A DNA stretch of 64,000 nucleotides from contig JAQWNP010000006.1 in the NCBI GenBank assembly GCA_029268515.1, forward strand, positions 496,001 through 560,000. Reading direction: 5' to 3'. Under the pieces are notes generated by a model. The model was not told the origin of the DNA, made no database searches, and worked only from the letters and a program-made list of their open reading frames with translations. This DNA comes from Phycisphaerales bacterium. Lineage in GTDB: Bacteria; Planctomycetota; Phycisphaerae; Phycisphaerales; SM1A02. Positions within the stretch are counted from its first letter, which is position 1; the number at the start of each line of letters is the position of its first letter. Below, piece by piece: positions 42,823 to 51,903 of this stretch. The translations under genes were made by a program, and so were the position numbers.

Positions 42823-42916
42823 CCAACATTCCAGTGGATTTAGGGCCATAGAGGTCGATACTTAAGGAAATGCGTCCCAAATAGTCACCCAGTATTATTT
42901 TGGTCAATAATCAACT

Positions 42917-45900
42917 ATGGAAGCCATTAATAAACAATTACACAACACCCGCTCTCAAGGGAAATTATTGTTGCTTTCCCAAGCAACTTCAATTTTGTTG
43001 GCGTTAATTGTGTTTGCGATTATGAGCCTTGTATTTATTGACTGGGCGCTTCGGTTTCCCAGTGCACTTCGTTTGTTACTGCTTATTGCATTAGTGGTTT
43101 GGTGCCTTTGGGTCATTCGCCAATTTCTCTGGCCCGCAACACAATTTAATCCCACACTTACAGAGGTGGCACTCCGTGTGGAAAAGAAAAGACCAGAACT
43201 AGCGAATCATCTGGCATCCAGTATTGACTTTGTTCAGAGTGGTGAAGACAAGATAAATCCACTCGCGGCGCGGTGTGTCAAAGAGACTGAAAGGCGCCTA
43301 CAACGAACATCAATAAAAGGTGTCATTAACAAGCGTGGACCAATGGGTTGGGGTGGCGTTGCTCTGGCAGGCGTGATTGTCGCAGTCATTCTTGTTTCCA
43401 TTAATCCAACAAACGCATCTGTTGGTGTTCAACGTGTGTTACTTCCTTTTGGGAAAGCCGCTTGGCCCGCCCGAACAAGTGTTCAGTCATTGATGACAGA
43501 TGCTGTTGGTGAAAAGATGGTATATCCCCGAGGGCAGGCACTTCACCTAAAGGCTCAAAACACAACACCTCAAGGTGAAGATGAGCGCGTTGAGGCGACT
43601 TACCGTTACCTCATTAATGAACAATGGGCACCCTGGCAAACAATTGTTCTTACCCATCAGCGCAATGGTTTACATGAGCGACTTGTTGATACAAATGCAG
43701 GTGCGATTGAGGTTTTGTTTTCAACAAGTGATTCACAAACAGATATTGAGCGGGTTAATCTCATTCCACCCCCATCTATTGAATCCGCCCAACTCCAAGT
43801 GGTTCCACCAGATTATGCAGCAGAACTTATTGAGCCTCTCACCCAAGATCTTGGGCAGGGAGTAGATCGATTACTGACATCAAAAAAAACCGTGCTTGCT
43901 CGATCAAATCTCACGCTTCATATGAAACTAAACAAGGCAATTCCTATTCCCGAAGACCCATCTGATCAACAGGCGTGGCTGCGAAAGACGATGGGGTTTA
44001 CTGGCGATGTCTTGCCGTCCTTTGAACATAATCCTGAAGACCCCTCACAATGGAAGATGGAATGGACCGCTGATAAGTCGATGGTGATGTCTTTAGATTT
44101 GCAGGATGTGTACGGTCTTCGTAACCAGGATTTGATTTCATATCGCATTGATGTTGTAGAAGATCGTATCCCAGAAATCGCCATCCTCGAACCAAAGGTT
44201 GATGAAGCTGTTTTAGCGACGGCGTTAATTCCAATTGAGGTTGAAGCGCGTGATGATGTTGGGCTTTCTGAAGTTGGGTTGGAGTTAACACCTTTTACCG
44301 ACGACACATCCACTGTGCCACCAGCACTTTGGATGTTCCGGGAAAAAACAAATCAACGCTTACAAAGATTAATGAATCAGATTGATCTAGGCACACTACA
44401 ACTTGTAGAGGGTGATGAACTCGCTTTGTGGGGTCTTGCCTCAGATCGTTCGTTTGGTGAAGAGGGTGGCAATAATGAAGTTCGTTCACAGCCAAGACGA
44501 CTTCGTATTATCAACACAACGGAATTTCTAGAGCAAGTAAGGCAAAATTTAGGCGGTGTTCGGCAAAGTGCAATTCAAATCGAATCACTCCAACAAGAGT
44601 TAGAGGCAGTTATTCGTAGTGAAGGGCTGAGCCCGGGAATGGATCGACAACAAGGTCGCCTTGTTCAACGAATGGCGCAACAACAAGAGTTGATTGGTGA
44701 TCTTGCTGATTTGGTTGAGATGAATCAGCTTGATGATGAACTTCTTGCAGAGCTACTTGATGAGATTGAAAATCAAATGTCACTTGCTCGTAACGCAGGC
44801 GCCCGAGCTGTTGCTTCAATAGAAGAGGGTTTGAATGCTCAAGAAGCAACAAATGGTGATAAGCAAGAGCCAAGCCCCCCTGAAACACAAGCAACAGAGG
44901 CGGCCACTCAAAATCAGGAGACTGCTCGGGCATCTTTAGCATCCCTGATCGCACTCCTTGATCGGGATCAAGATGCGTGGGTGGTGACAAGGAAAATTGA
45001 GTCACTCATTGATGAACAAAACCAACTAATCCAAGAGACTAATGATCTAGCCCAACAAACTCTTGGGCGACCCTCTGAAGCATTAACACAGAAAGAACAA
45101 GACGAACTCAACCGCCTTGCCCAAGAGCAGGACCGCCTGGGCGAAGAAGCACAAGAGATGGTTGAGTCACTACAAGATAGAGCAGATGATCTTGAGACCT
45201 TAGATGAGCAAGCTGCGGAAGCATTGGCAAGAGCAGCCCAAACAGCTGAATCTCAGGAGCTGTCGCGTGATATGGAACGCGCCTCTGACCGTCTCGAGCA
45301 GAATCAGATGAATGTGGCACAAAACGCGCAGCGTGCCGCCGAACAAACACTCGAGAGAATGTTGGAAGAAGTAAAAGACACAAAGCGCGTACAAGTCGAA
45401 GAGCTTCTTCGCCAACTCGCTAGCTTGATGGAGTCAATCCAGAATCTAATTAGTGTTCAAGAACGAGAGCTTGAATTACTAGATATTGCGATTGAGCAAG
45501 ACAATTTTAAGAATCGCGATCGAGAAATGATGCGACTTCAACAAAACACCTTTGCGGTGGAAAATAATGCCCGTGCTACCGATGTGAGCGCTGCTTCAGT
45601 TGGCCAAATTTTGAGCCAAGCTGGGGCTGCCCAAGGAAAATCGATTGGCGTGTTACGCACAATGCCTATTGATGGGGCTTTGGCCAAAGAGCACGAGCTT
45701 CAATCACTTCTCAAGTTGCAAGAGGCGCTTAAGGAAACAGAGAAGCTTAATGACGACACTGAACGTCAAGAGATGGATGCGCGGCGAGAAGAATTGGTTC
45801 AGAAGTATCGAGATGAACTCCAGAAGCAAGTGGTTGTGATATCGGAGACGAAAGAGGTTAATGACAATAATCAGTCGGCAAGACGAAAACGATTTGAAGC

Positions 45901-46429
45901 TCGCCGTCTTGGTGGTGTACAAGAAGAAATACGTTCAACTATTACTGAACTCCGTGACACAACAACAGAACTCATGGAAACCCCCATCTTCAACCATGTT
46001 CATGCCTTAATTATTAATTGGTCCAAGAGTGCTGAAGAAGATCTTTTGTCTGGAGAAACGAACCGAGATGTGACAGATCAACAAGATTTGATTGCCAGAG
46101 GCATCTCAAGCATTATCGATGCACTTGAGGAAGCGAATCAGCCACCATCTGAATTTGAAGATGGGCAAGCCAATGAGGGCGGCGAAGGCCAGGGCCAACA
46201 AGGGCAAGGTGAACCAGCACTCATTCCACCAATAGCAGAGTTAAAATTACTACGGTCAACACAAGAGCAGATCTATAATCAAACTCAGATTATCGACGCC
46301 AGAGAAGATCTTCAAGAGGTGACGCGAGTCGAAAGATTAGATGACATTGCTCAACAACAAGTAGATCTACTGCAACTCGGGCAAGAGATGCTTAAGCGTC
46401 TTCAAGAATCACAAGGCGCAACAGAATGA
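42917..46429 (+). CDS. Large three-TM coiled-coil membrane protein (cluster B, gene 5)
   Basis: 1170 residues, no named family assigned; the layout resembles DUF4175-type proteins. Two TM helices at about 20-43 and 50-70 are followed by a helix with ALRVEKKRPELANHLASSID, then a third TM near 145-162. Residues about 165-530 are beta-rich, with Ig-like segments such as VPEIAILEPKVDEAVLA-type strands. From about 540 to 1130 the protein is almost entirely coiled coil, rich in Gln, Glu and Leu. It is the counterpart of the cluster A protein at 7100, with a much larger beta-rich part and no 60-bp repeats. The stop overlaps the next start (ATGA). The 94 bp before it may hold an internal promoter. 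A structural scaffold is inferred. Confidence 0.75.
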   Translation: MEAINKQLHNTRSQGKLLLLSQATSILLALIVFAIMSLVFIDWALRFPSALRLLLLIALVVWCLWVIRQFLWPATQFNPTLTEVALRVEKKRPELANHLASSIDFVQSGEDKINPLAARCVKETERRLQRTSIKGVINKRGPMGWGGVALAGVIVAVILVSINPTNASVGVQRVLLPFGKAAWPARTSVQSLMTDAVGEKMVYPRGQALHLKAQNTTPQGEDERVEATYRYLINEQWAPWQTIVLTHQRNGLHERLVDTNAGAIEVLFSTSDSQTDIERVNLIPPPSIESAQLQVVPPDYAAELIEPLTQDLGQGVDRLLTSKKTVLARSNLTLHMKLNKAIPIPEDPSDQQAWLRKTMGFTGDVLPSFEHNPEDPSQWKMEWTADKSMVMSLDLQDVYGLRNQDLISYRIDVVEDRIPEIAILEPKVDEAVLATALIPIEVEARDDVGLSEVGLELTPFTDDTSTVPPALWMFREKTNQRLQRLMNQIDLGTLQLVEGDELALWGLASDRSFGEEGGNNEVRSQPRRLRIINTTEFLEQVRQNLGGVRQSAIQIESLQQELEAVIRSEGLSPGMDRQQGRLVQRMAQQQELIGDLADLVEMNQLDDELLAELLDEIENQMSLARNAGARAVASIEEGLNAQEATNGDKQEPSPPETQATEAATQNQETARASLASLIALLDRDQDAWVVTRKIESLIDEQNQLIQETNDLAQQTLGRPSEALTQKEQDELNRLAQEQDRLGEEAQEMVESLQDRADDLETLDEQAAEALARAAQTAESQELSRDMERASDRLEQNQMNVAQNAQRAAEQTLERMLEEVKDTKRVQVEELLRQLASLMESIQNLISVQERELELLDIAIEQDNFKNRDREMMRLQQNTFAVENNARATDVSAASVGQILSQAGAAQGKSIGVLRTMPIDGALAKEHELQSLLKLQEALKETEKLNDDTERQEMDARREELVQKYRDELQKQVVVISETKEVNDNNQSARRKRFEARRLGGVQEEIRSTITELRDTTTELMETPIFNHVHALIINWSKSAEEDLLSGETNRDVTDQQDLIARGISSIIDALEEANQPPSEFEDGQANEGGEGQGQQGQGEPALIPPIAELKLLRSTQEQIYNQTQIIDAREDLQEVTRVERLDDIAQQQVDLLQLGQEMLKRLQESQGATE

Positions 46430-47226
46430 AATCCACAAATGGAATAAGCAAATCTCAGGATAAGGTTTGTTCGACTATGAAAATAAAACTAATGAATTCC
46501 GTCATTCTATTTACCATCACCACAATGTCAGTGGTTGCTTGGTCTGCGCCCAATGTTGTTCCTGAGACAGATCAACCCCAAGAAGACCAAGAGCTAAAAG
46601 CGCCAACAGAAGATACGCCACCAAAAGAAGAGACTCCTGCCACACTTGACGAGTTACTCGGCATCCAAAATGACAACAAAGAGGCACCAGAAGATGCTGC
46701 TCGACTAGATCAAGATGAGGATCTTGACCGTGAGCTCGAAGAAGCATCAATGCAAGACAATTTTTCGGTCGCCATTGAGAAAATGGAGATCAGTGCCAAC
46801 ATGCTTGGTTCCCGACACCAAAGTGGACTTGGAACACAGCGTATCCAAGAAGACATTTTAAAGCGTCTTGAGTACCTCATGGATCAGGCCAAAGAACAAC
46901 AATCGATGCAGTCCCAATCATCACAACAAAGCAGTAGCCAAAGCAAACCAAGCCAAGAAGACCTTAGTCAGCCCCAAGAGGGTCAACAACAACAACAAGC
47001 ACAAAACCAACAGGCGCCAGGTCAGGGTGAATCCAATGGGCAAACACCTCCAAAACAAGAAGGTGACATCAATAGTAATCTTGAAGAACAACAACGTGAA
47101 TGGGGCATGCTTCCAGACCGCATTCGTGAGCAGTTGCTTCAAGGCCGCAACGAGGCATTTTCTCGACTGTATGAGAAGATGACTCGGTCGTACTACAGAC
47201 TTCTGGCGGAAGAGGAATCGCCCTGA
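46426..47226 (+). CDS. Exported Gln-rich low-complexity protein (cluster B, gene 6)
   Basis: 266 residues from ATG 46426, which overlaps the previous stop; ATG 46477 (KIKLMNSVILFTITTMSVV) would start directly on the signal peptide and is also possible. A hydrophobic segment ends near WSAPN and may be cleaved. The mature part is acidic, then has a Gln/Ser-rich tract of about 60 residues (QSQSSQQSSSQSKPSQ and QEGQQQQQAQNQQ). The C-terminal 40 residues are ordered: REWGMLPDRIREQLLQGRNE, then a helix with YEKMTRSYYRLLAEE. That ending is like the C-terminus of the cluster A Q-rich protein (RYHDLIRRYFEQL), suggesting a shared docking helix. Function unknown. Confidence 0.7.
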   Translation: MKSTNGISKSQDKVCSTMKIKLMNSVILFTITTMSVVAWSAPNVVPETDQPQEDQELKAPTEDTPPKEETPATLDELLGIQNDNKEAPEDAARLDQDEDLDRELEEASMQDNFSVAIEKMEISANMLGSRHQSGLGTQRIQEDILKRLEYLMDQAKEQQSMQSQSSQQSSSQSKPSQEDLSQPQEGQQQQQAQNQQAPGQGESNGQTPPKQEGDINSNLEEQQREWGMLPDRIREQLLQGRNEAFSRLYEKMTRSYYRLLAEEESP

Positions 47227-48392
47227 TGGTGAAACGATTTCACATAAACAATCAACAATCGCTTTTAGTTGGTGTGTTTCGAAGAAGGTGGCCACACATT
47301 GCACGGTGCATGGTGGTTCTTTTTGGACTCTTGGTCTTTCCAAAATTAGGAGTGACACAAGAATCAACACCTCAACAAGTACCCCAAGAGGAAGCAGCCT
47401 CAGAGATCAACGAACAGGAAAGCCAAAAAGGCGCCGAAGATGTTCCTGCTGTTGATGAAATGACCCCAGAACTTAACAGTGCTGTTGAATTAGGTATTGC
47501 ATATCTAAAAAAAGAGCAACTCCCCGATGGCTCTTTTGGAGAAGGTAAATATCGTCAACATGTCGGCATTACAAGTTTAGCGGCGTTAGCGATTATGGCA
47601 GATGGCAACTTGCCGGGGCGCGGCCCACATGGTGAGGCAGTTCAAAAGGCATTAAATTTTATACTCTCGAATGTCACCGAGACAGGCTTGATTGCGGCGG
47701 ACAAAACTTCCCATGGGCCTATGTATGGACATGGTTTTGCAACACTGTTTCTTGGCGAAATTTATGGCATGAATCCAACCGACACGCGGGTTCGAGATGC
47801 ATTGGTGAAAGCAGTCAATCTTATTGTGGGTACACAGAATTCAGAAGGTGGATGGCGATATAACCCAGTACCTTTTGATGCAGATGTGTCGGTGACTATT
47901 TGTCAGGTGATGGCACTTCGTTCTGCGCGTAACGCTGGAATTAAAGTTCCTAAAAAGACAATTGACCAGGCGGTTGACTATGTGAAGAACTGCCAAAATC
48001 CAGATGGCGGCTTTAAGTACATGCTTAACTCAGGGAGCTCGGCTTGGCCACGTACTGCCGCTGGTGTTGCAACTTTGTTTTACGCAGGCTTGTATGAGGA
48101 TGCAGCTATTACAAAGGGTCTTGAGTACCTGAATAAAAAAGTACTTCCAAACATCAAGACTTCTGGACAACCTCACTACTACTATGGCCAATACTATGCT
48201 GTTCAAGCGATGTACTTAGCTGGCGGCGATCAATGGAAACGCTGGTGGCCAGAAGTTCGAGAGGCGTTGGTTCGTAACCAATCTTCGTCAGGCGGATGGC
48301 TCGATCATCACGCGGGGGGAAGTTATGCCACAGCGATGAGTTTGATTATTCTGCAAATGCCTAAGCGATATCTACCCATCTTTCAGAGATGA
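47226..48392 (+). CDS. Exported alpha/alpha-toroid protein of the terpene cyclase/prenyltransferase-repeat fold (cluster B, gene 7)
   Basis: 388 residues. A TM or signal helix lies near 23-42 (RCMVVLFGLLVFPKLGV), followed by a low-complexity Gln/Glu linker. From about 75 the protein has repeated squalene/prenyltransferase-type QW-like repeats: LKKEQLPDGSFGEG, GTQNSEGGWRYNP, VKNCQNPDGGFKYM and VRNQSSSGGWLDHHAG. These build a double-layered helical barrel. The acidic DxDD motif of hopene cyclases is not present; the nearest segment is DADVSV near 220, so cyclase activity is unlikely. Such toroids also occur in complement-like and pectate-binding proteins, and many planctomycete operons carry one of unknown role. 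Start overlaps the previous stop (TGATG). Confidence 0.82.
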   Translation: MVKRFHINNQQSLLVGVFRRRWPHIARCMVVLFGLLVFPKLGVTQESTPQQVPQEEAASEINEQESQKGAEDVPAVDEMTPELNSAVELGIAYLKKEQLPDGSFGEGKYRQHVGITSLAALAIMADGNLPGRGPHGEAVQKALNFILSNVTETGLIAADKTSHGPMYGHGFATLFLGEIYGMNPTDTRVRDALVKAVNLIVGTQNSEGGWRYNPVPFDADVSVTICQVMALRSARNAGIKVPKKTIDQAVDYVKNCQNPDGGFKYMLNSGSSAWPRTAAGVATLFYAGLYEDAAITKGLEYLNKKVLPNIKTSGQPHYYYGQYYAVQAMYLAGGDQWKRWWPEVREALVRNQSSSGGWLDHHAGGSYATAMSLIILQMPKRYLPIFQR

Positions 48393-48396
48393 TGTA

Positions 48397-49776
48397 ATGC
48401 AAACCCAAGACAATACAAACAACAAGCAATTCCACATAAGACATTATTGTGTCTTTGTTGTCGCTTTACTTGGTGTTTTAAGTACAAGTTCACTCGGGCA
48501 GGTGAATGAGAAAGATCTAGCCCAGCCCGTACAGGTGAGGCGAGCGGTCACAAGAAACACCCAAGCGGTGCCACCTAGTCAGCAACCAACAAGCCTAAAA
48601 GACGGTCAGTTATTCCCGGCTCCCCCATCAAGTGAGGCCAACCGTAAATCAAGATCGACTGACGGTGATGGTGAGTTGATTACATTACCGTTTGAGGTGC
48701 GGCCAACAGTGCTCGCTGAACTCACAAATTCCATAATTGCAACAGCAGATGGCCAGAATGGTTGGATTGAACAACCACTGAATACTGTTGTTGCTTGGGC
48801 TCGTGTTAATCCTAAATTTCATATAGCTGCATCCGGGAATGTGGTGCTCAATGATGGGCAGCACTTGCCTGGAGATTTTATTCAAAGTGAAGCTGTGACC
48901 TCAGGACATTTAGGGTGGAGGCACCCTTGGCTTGGGCCAATAAATATTCCACTAGAGAAGATCTCATCCGTTGCAATAGACCACATGGGGACCCAACTAT
49001 TATCAAAAGAGGCACCACGGCAAGATGGCGATATCGTTTTCTTGAACAATGGCGATCTAATTGAGGGCTTTCTTTTAGAGATCGCGCCCACCATTGTGAT
49101 CGAGGTGGGCTCTGATGTGGTGGAGATTCCACAAAGCCAAATTCGAGCCATTCGAATGATTCCAGAAGTCACAACGCCAACCGGGCGTCGTGTTACATTT
49201 CGTGATGGCACCATGATTGATGTTCAAGAATTGAGAATTGGCCTTGATGGATATACCAAGATTTCTACAACCACACTTCAGCTACTCGATGGCATGCCTT
49301 CCTCAACAACCCTTCCCCGGGCGATTGAGATTAACTCAATTAGTTTTGATCCAGCACAATTTGAATCACTCACAGTGCTTAAGCCATCAGAGATAACCAG
49401 TCCCCCAACACGGTTTTATCCGGTGCCACCCTTAGTAAAAAAAATAGGGCCCAGCTCTCTATTGGATCACATTGAGATTCAAGGGCCTGTGAGCGTGACG
49501 TATGATCTTCCATTGAATACAACACATTTTTCAGGTGTTATTAGTTTGACTGAGCAGTCGCCACCTTGTGCAAATGTACAGGTCTCGATATTTGTAGATG
49601 GCCAACCAAGCTGGAAGACAACACTAACGAAAGAAGACGTTACAGCGGTTATTGATATTCCAGTCACAGGGCGCCAATTGACGTTTGAGCTTTTGGAAGG
49701 CTTGGGAAGTTCTACTGGTGATCGTGTGGTGCTCAGTTACCCCACACTCCACATCAGCAATTCTTCGACCAAGTAA
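48397..49776 (+). CDS. Exported beta-rich protein with NPCBM-like C-terminal part (cluster B, gene 8)
   Basis: 459 residues. One hydrophobic segment at about 12-32 serves as signal or anchor. A disordered Pro/Gln-rich stretch follows, then LITLPFEVRPTVLAELTNS and a repeated pattern of paired beta strands: VVLNDGQHLPGDFI, IVFLNNGDLIEGFLLEI and VTFRDGTMIDVQELRI. These three read as copies of one small beta unit. The C-terminal region (FVDGQPSWKTTL, then IPVTGRQLTFELLEG) resembles the NPCBM carbohydrate-binding fold, but the match is weak. It probably works outside the cytoplasmic membrane with the toroid protein, whose stop is four bases upstream. Its last 23 bases overlap the convergent trpD gene. 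Confidence 0.65.
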   Translation: MQTQDNTNNKQFHIRHYCVFVVALLGVLSTSSLGQVNEKDLAQPVQVRRAVTRNTQAVPPSQQPTSLKDGQLFPAPPSSEANRKSRSTDGDGELITLPFEVRPTVLAELTNSIIATADGQNGWIEQPLNTVVAWARVNPKFHIAASGNVVLNDGQHLPGDFIQSEAVTSGHLGWRHPWLGPINIPLEKISSVAIDHMGTQLLSKEAPRQDGDIVFLNNGDLIEGFLLEIAPTIVIEVGSDVVEIPQSQIRAIRMIPEVTTPTGRRVTFRDGTMIDVQELRIGLDGYTKISTTTLQLLDGMPSSTTLPRAIEINSISFDPAQFESLTVLKPSEITSPPTRFYPVPPLVKKIGPSSLLDHIEIQGPVSVTYDLPLNTTHFSGVISLTEQSPPCANVQVSIFVDGQPSWKTTLTKEDVTAVIDIPVTGRQLTFELLEGLGSSTGDRVVLSYPTLHISNSSTK

Positions 49777-50854
49777 TAAGTGCATCAAGCTTTTCTCGGC
49801 ATTGGCCGTTATCAATAAGTGTGCTAGCAATTTGCACACCATCTGACATCGACGTGGCTTTACCAGCGACAACCAGCGCGAGTGCCGCATTAACCAGTGT
49901 CAGATCTCGGCGCGGGCCCTTTTCTTTGCCATCTAAGATTGCTGTAAAGATGTCCGCAGCGTCATCGAGATCATTCGCCATTAGGTCGGTCATCTTTCGG
50001 TATGAGATACCAATTTGTGTTGGGTCAAAGTACTCATGCCTGATCGCCTTGTCTTCTACATGCATAATGTCTGTTGCAGCACCAATTGATACTTCATCGT
50101 ATCCATCACAACTGTGCATCACAGCGGCGCGGATTGTTCCTAGTTCAAGAAGCGTTTCGGCAACAGGCTCTAGAAAACGTTTTTCATAAACACCTACCAC
50201 TTGCCTGCCAGCGCCGGCGGGATTGGTTAATGGGCCAAGTAAATTAAAGATGGTCGGAAACCCCAGAGCTTGCCTCACAGGCATGACATAGCGTGTTGCG
50301 GGGTGATGCCTTGGCGCAAAGCAAAAACAAATACCCGCTTCTTCGAGAGCCCGTCCCTGGGCGTCAGTTGGAGCATCAACATCAACACCTAACGCCTGTA
50401 GAACTTCAGCGGATCCACGACCAGTACGTGATTTATTGCCATGCTTTGCAACAGTCACACCACTGCCAGCTGCGACGATCGCAGCGAGTGTTGAAACATT
50501 AAATGTCTTTGGTGCTCCACCAGTGCCAGCTGTGTCGAGAAGTGATTCCATTGGCACAGAAGACACAACCCGGTCGACCTTATCTCGCATGACACGCGCG
50601 GCCCCATACAACTCTTGTGGTGTGGGGGTGCGGGTTGCCAAGAGTGCTAATAGAGCGCCCATTTCGCCCTGTGAGGCGTTACCAGTCATCATGGCCTCGA
50701 AAGCCTGTGTTGTTTGGCTGGCATCGAGCGAATCGCCCTGGAGCAGCCTGCGTAGGTGGGGCGTCAAATCAGCACGATCACCCCCAGCAAACTCCGATGG
50801 AGCGGCTGCCATGGCATGATCGTTAGAGGATGGGTTTGTCGTCTTCTTTTCCAT
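49754..50854 (-). CDS. trpD: Anthranilate phosphoribosyltransferase
   Basis: Transfers phosphoribose from PRPP to anthranilate in tryptophan synthesis. About 366 residues from ATG 50854, chosen because GGAGCGG lies just upstream; the frame opens at 50893. The PRPP-binding site DTAGTGGAPKTFNVST and the anthranilate-binding KHGNKSRTGRGSAEVLQALGV are the family signatures. GFPTIFNLLGPLTNPAGA and HSCDGYDEVSIG are also conserved. Anthranilate phosphoribosyltransferases usually have KHGNRSVSSKSGSADV; the Arg-Thr-Gly variant here is less common but keeps the Gly and Ser positions. The N-terminal 35 residues are extra and low in complexity. Other trp genes are absent nearby. The 3' end overlaps the convergent cluster B gene 8. 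Confidence 0.92.
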   Translation of the reverse strand: MEKKTTNPSSNDHAMAAAPSEFAGGDRADLTPHLRRLLQGDSLDASQTTQAFEAMMTGNASQGEMGALLALLATRTPTPQELYGAARVMRDKVDRVVSSVPMESLLDTAGTGGAPKTFNVSTLAAIVAAGSGVTVAKHGNKSRTGRGSAEVLQALGVDVDAPTDAQGRALEEAGICFCFAPRHHPATRYVMPVRQALGFPTIFNLLGPLTNPAGAGRQVVGVYEKRFLEPVAETLLELGTIRAAVMHSCDGYDEVSIGAATDIMHVEDKAIRHEYFDPTQIGISYRKMTDLMANDLDDAADIFTAILDGKEKGPRRDLTLVNAALALVVAGKATSMSDGVQIASTLIDNGQCREKLDALITWSKNC

Positions 50855-50900
50855 AGTTTGCCGCTCCTTGTAGATCCCGTGATACGCTACCACACAAGCG

Positions 50901-51884
50901 ATGTCATTCCTTCTTGCCGATGCCTATTTACACACCATGGACCCCTTTGCTATCGAGTTGTCGGATGGCTGGGGCTTGCGATGGTATGGGCTGTCCTATG
51001 CATTTGGGTTTGTGATTGGATGGCTCATTACGCGGTGGCTTGCTCGCAATCACCGAATTCTGATTCCATTACAAACAGTCGGCGATTACATGGTCTACCT
51101 CATCGTAGGTGTGGTTGTTGGTGGCCGGCTCGGCTATGTGCTCTTCTACCACCCTGAGTATTTATTCCAGTTCACAGCAGATATACCGTTTTGGGAGGTC
51201 TTAGCGTTCAACCGTGGGGGTATGGCAAGCCACGGCGGAATTATTGGCGTGCTCCTGGCCTCAGCTCTCTTCGGACTAAAGCGTCAAATTTCGCCATGGC
51301 ACGTGATTGATGTTTCAGCGTTCATTTGTCCTGCGGGACTTTTTCTAGGGCGCATCGCCAATTTTATTAATGGTGAGTTGTGGGGTAAGGCCCTGCCAGA
51401 TTCAGCAGGCAAACCATGGTGGAGTATTCAGTACCCACAAGAGATCTACCAAGGTCATATTGATCTAGAGCCTCTGCGTGAGGTCATTCCAGGTGAGCTT
51501 GGTTTCAATGATCGTGTTATTGAACTTGCAAACCAAGGCGATCCTCAAGTGACGGTGTATTTACAAGAGCAACTAACAGCTTTCTATCCATCGCAGATAA
51601 TTCAAGCGATTTCCGATGGACCCATCTTGATAGCGGTACTGGCAATCGTGTGGTTGGTACCACGTAAACCAGGCATCATTAGTGGTACCTTCCTTCTGAC
51701 CTATGGCATCTTGCGTATTTTTACAGAGCTCTTCCGCCAAGCAGATGATGGCATTGCAGTGATTGCTGGTTTGCAAAGAGGCCAACTACTGAGTGTTCTA
51801 ATGATCGTTTGTGGAGTGTTTATCCTCGCGTATTGCTCACTTCGACCAACAGAGCGCGTTGGCGGCCTCCTCAAAACCAAATAA
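50901..51884 (+). CDS. lgt: Prolipoprotein diacylglyceryl transferase
   Basis: Transfers a diacylglyceryl group from phosphatidylglycerol to the lipobox cysteine of prolipoproteins, the first step of lipoprotein maturation in the cytoplasmic membrane. 327 residues with about seven hydrophobic helices. The signature GRIANFINGELWG (150-162) and the catalytic-loop RGGMASHGGIIGV (106-117) with His111 are present; YPSQIIQAISDG corresponds to the conserved HPxQxYE region in a diverged form. This enzyme would process the several lipoproteins seen in this window (SpoIID-like, ChaN-like, TolC-like and the gene at 59381). It is divergent from trpD with 46 bp between starts, so the two promoters must overlap. 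An insert at about 185-215 lengthens the family's usual 270-290 residues. Confidence 0.94.
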   Translation: MSFLLADAYLHTMDPFAIELSDGWGLRWYGLSYAFGFVIGWLITRWLARNHRILIPLQTVGDYMVYLIVGVVVGGRLGYVLFYHPEYLFQFTADIPFWEVLAFNRGGMASHGGIIGVLLASALFGLKRQISPWHVIDVSAFICPAGLFLGRIANFINGELWGKALPDSAGKPWWSIQYPQEIYQGHIDLEPLREVIPGELGFNDRVIELANQGDPQVTVYLQEQLTAFYPSQIIQAISDGPILIAVLAIVWLVPRKPGIISGTFLLTYGILRIFTELFRQADDGIAVIAGLQRGQLLSVLMIVCGVFILAYCSLRPTERVGGLLKTK

Positions 51885-51903
51885 CAGTCATTCTGTGTCT
51901 GGG

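Noticed and set aside
47226-48392. Hopene/squalene cyclase
   Set aside because: It lacks the DxDD acid motif, is too short, and has an N-terminal export signal.
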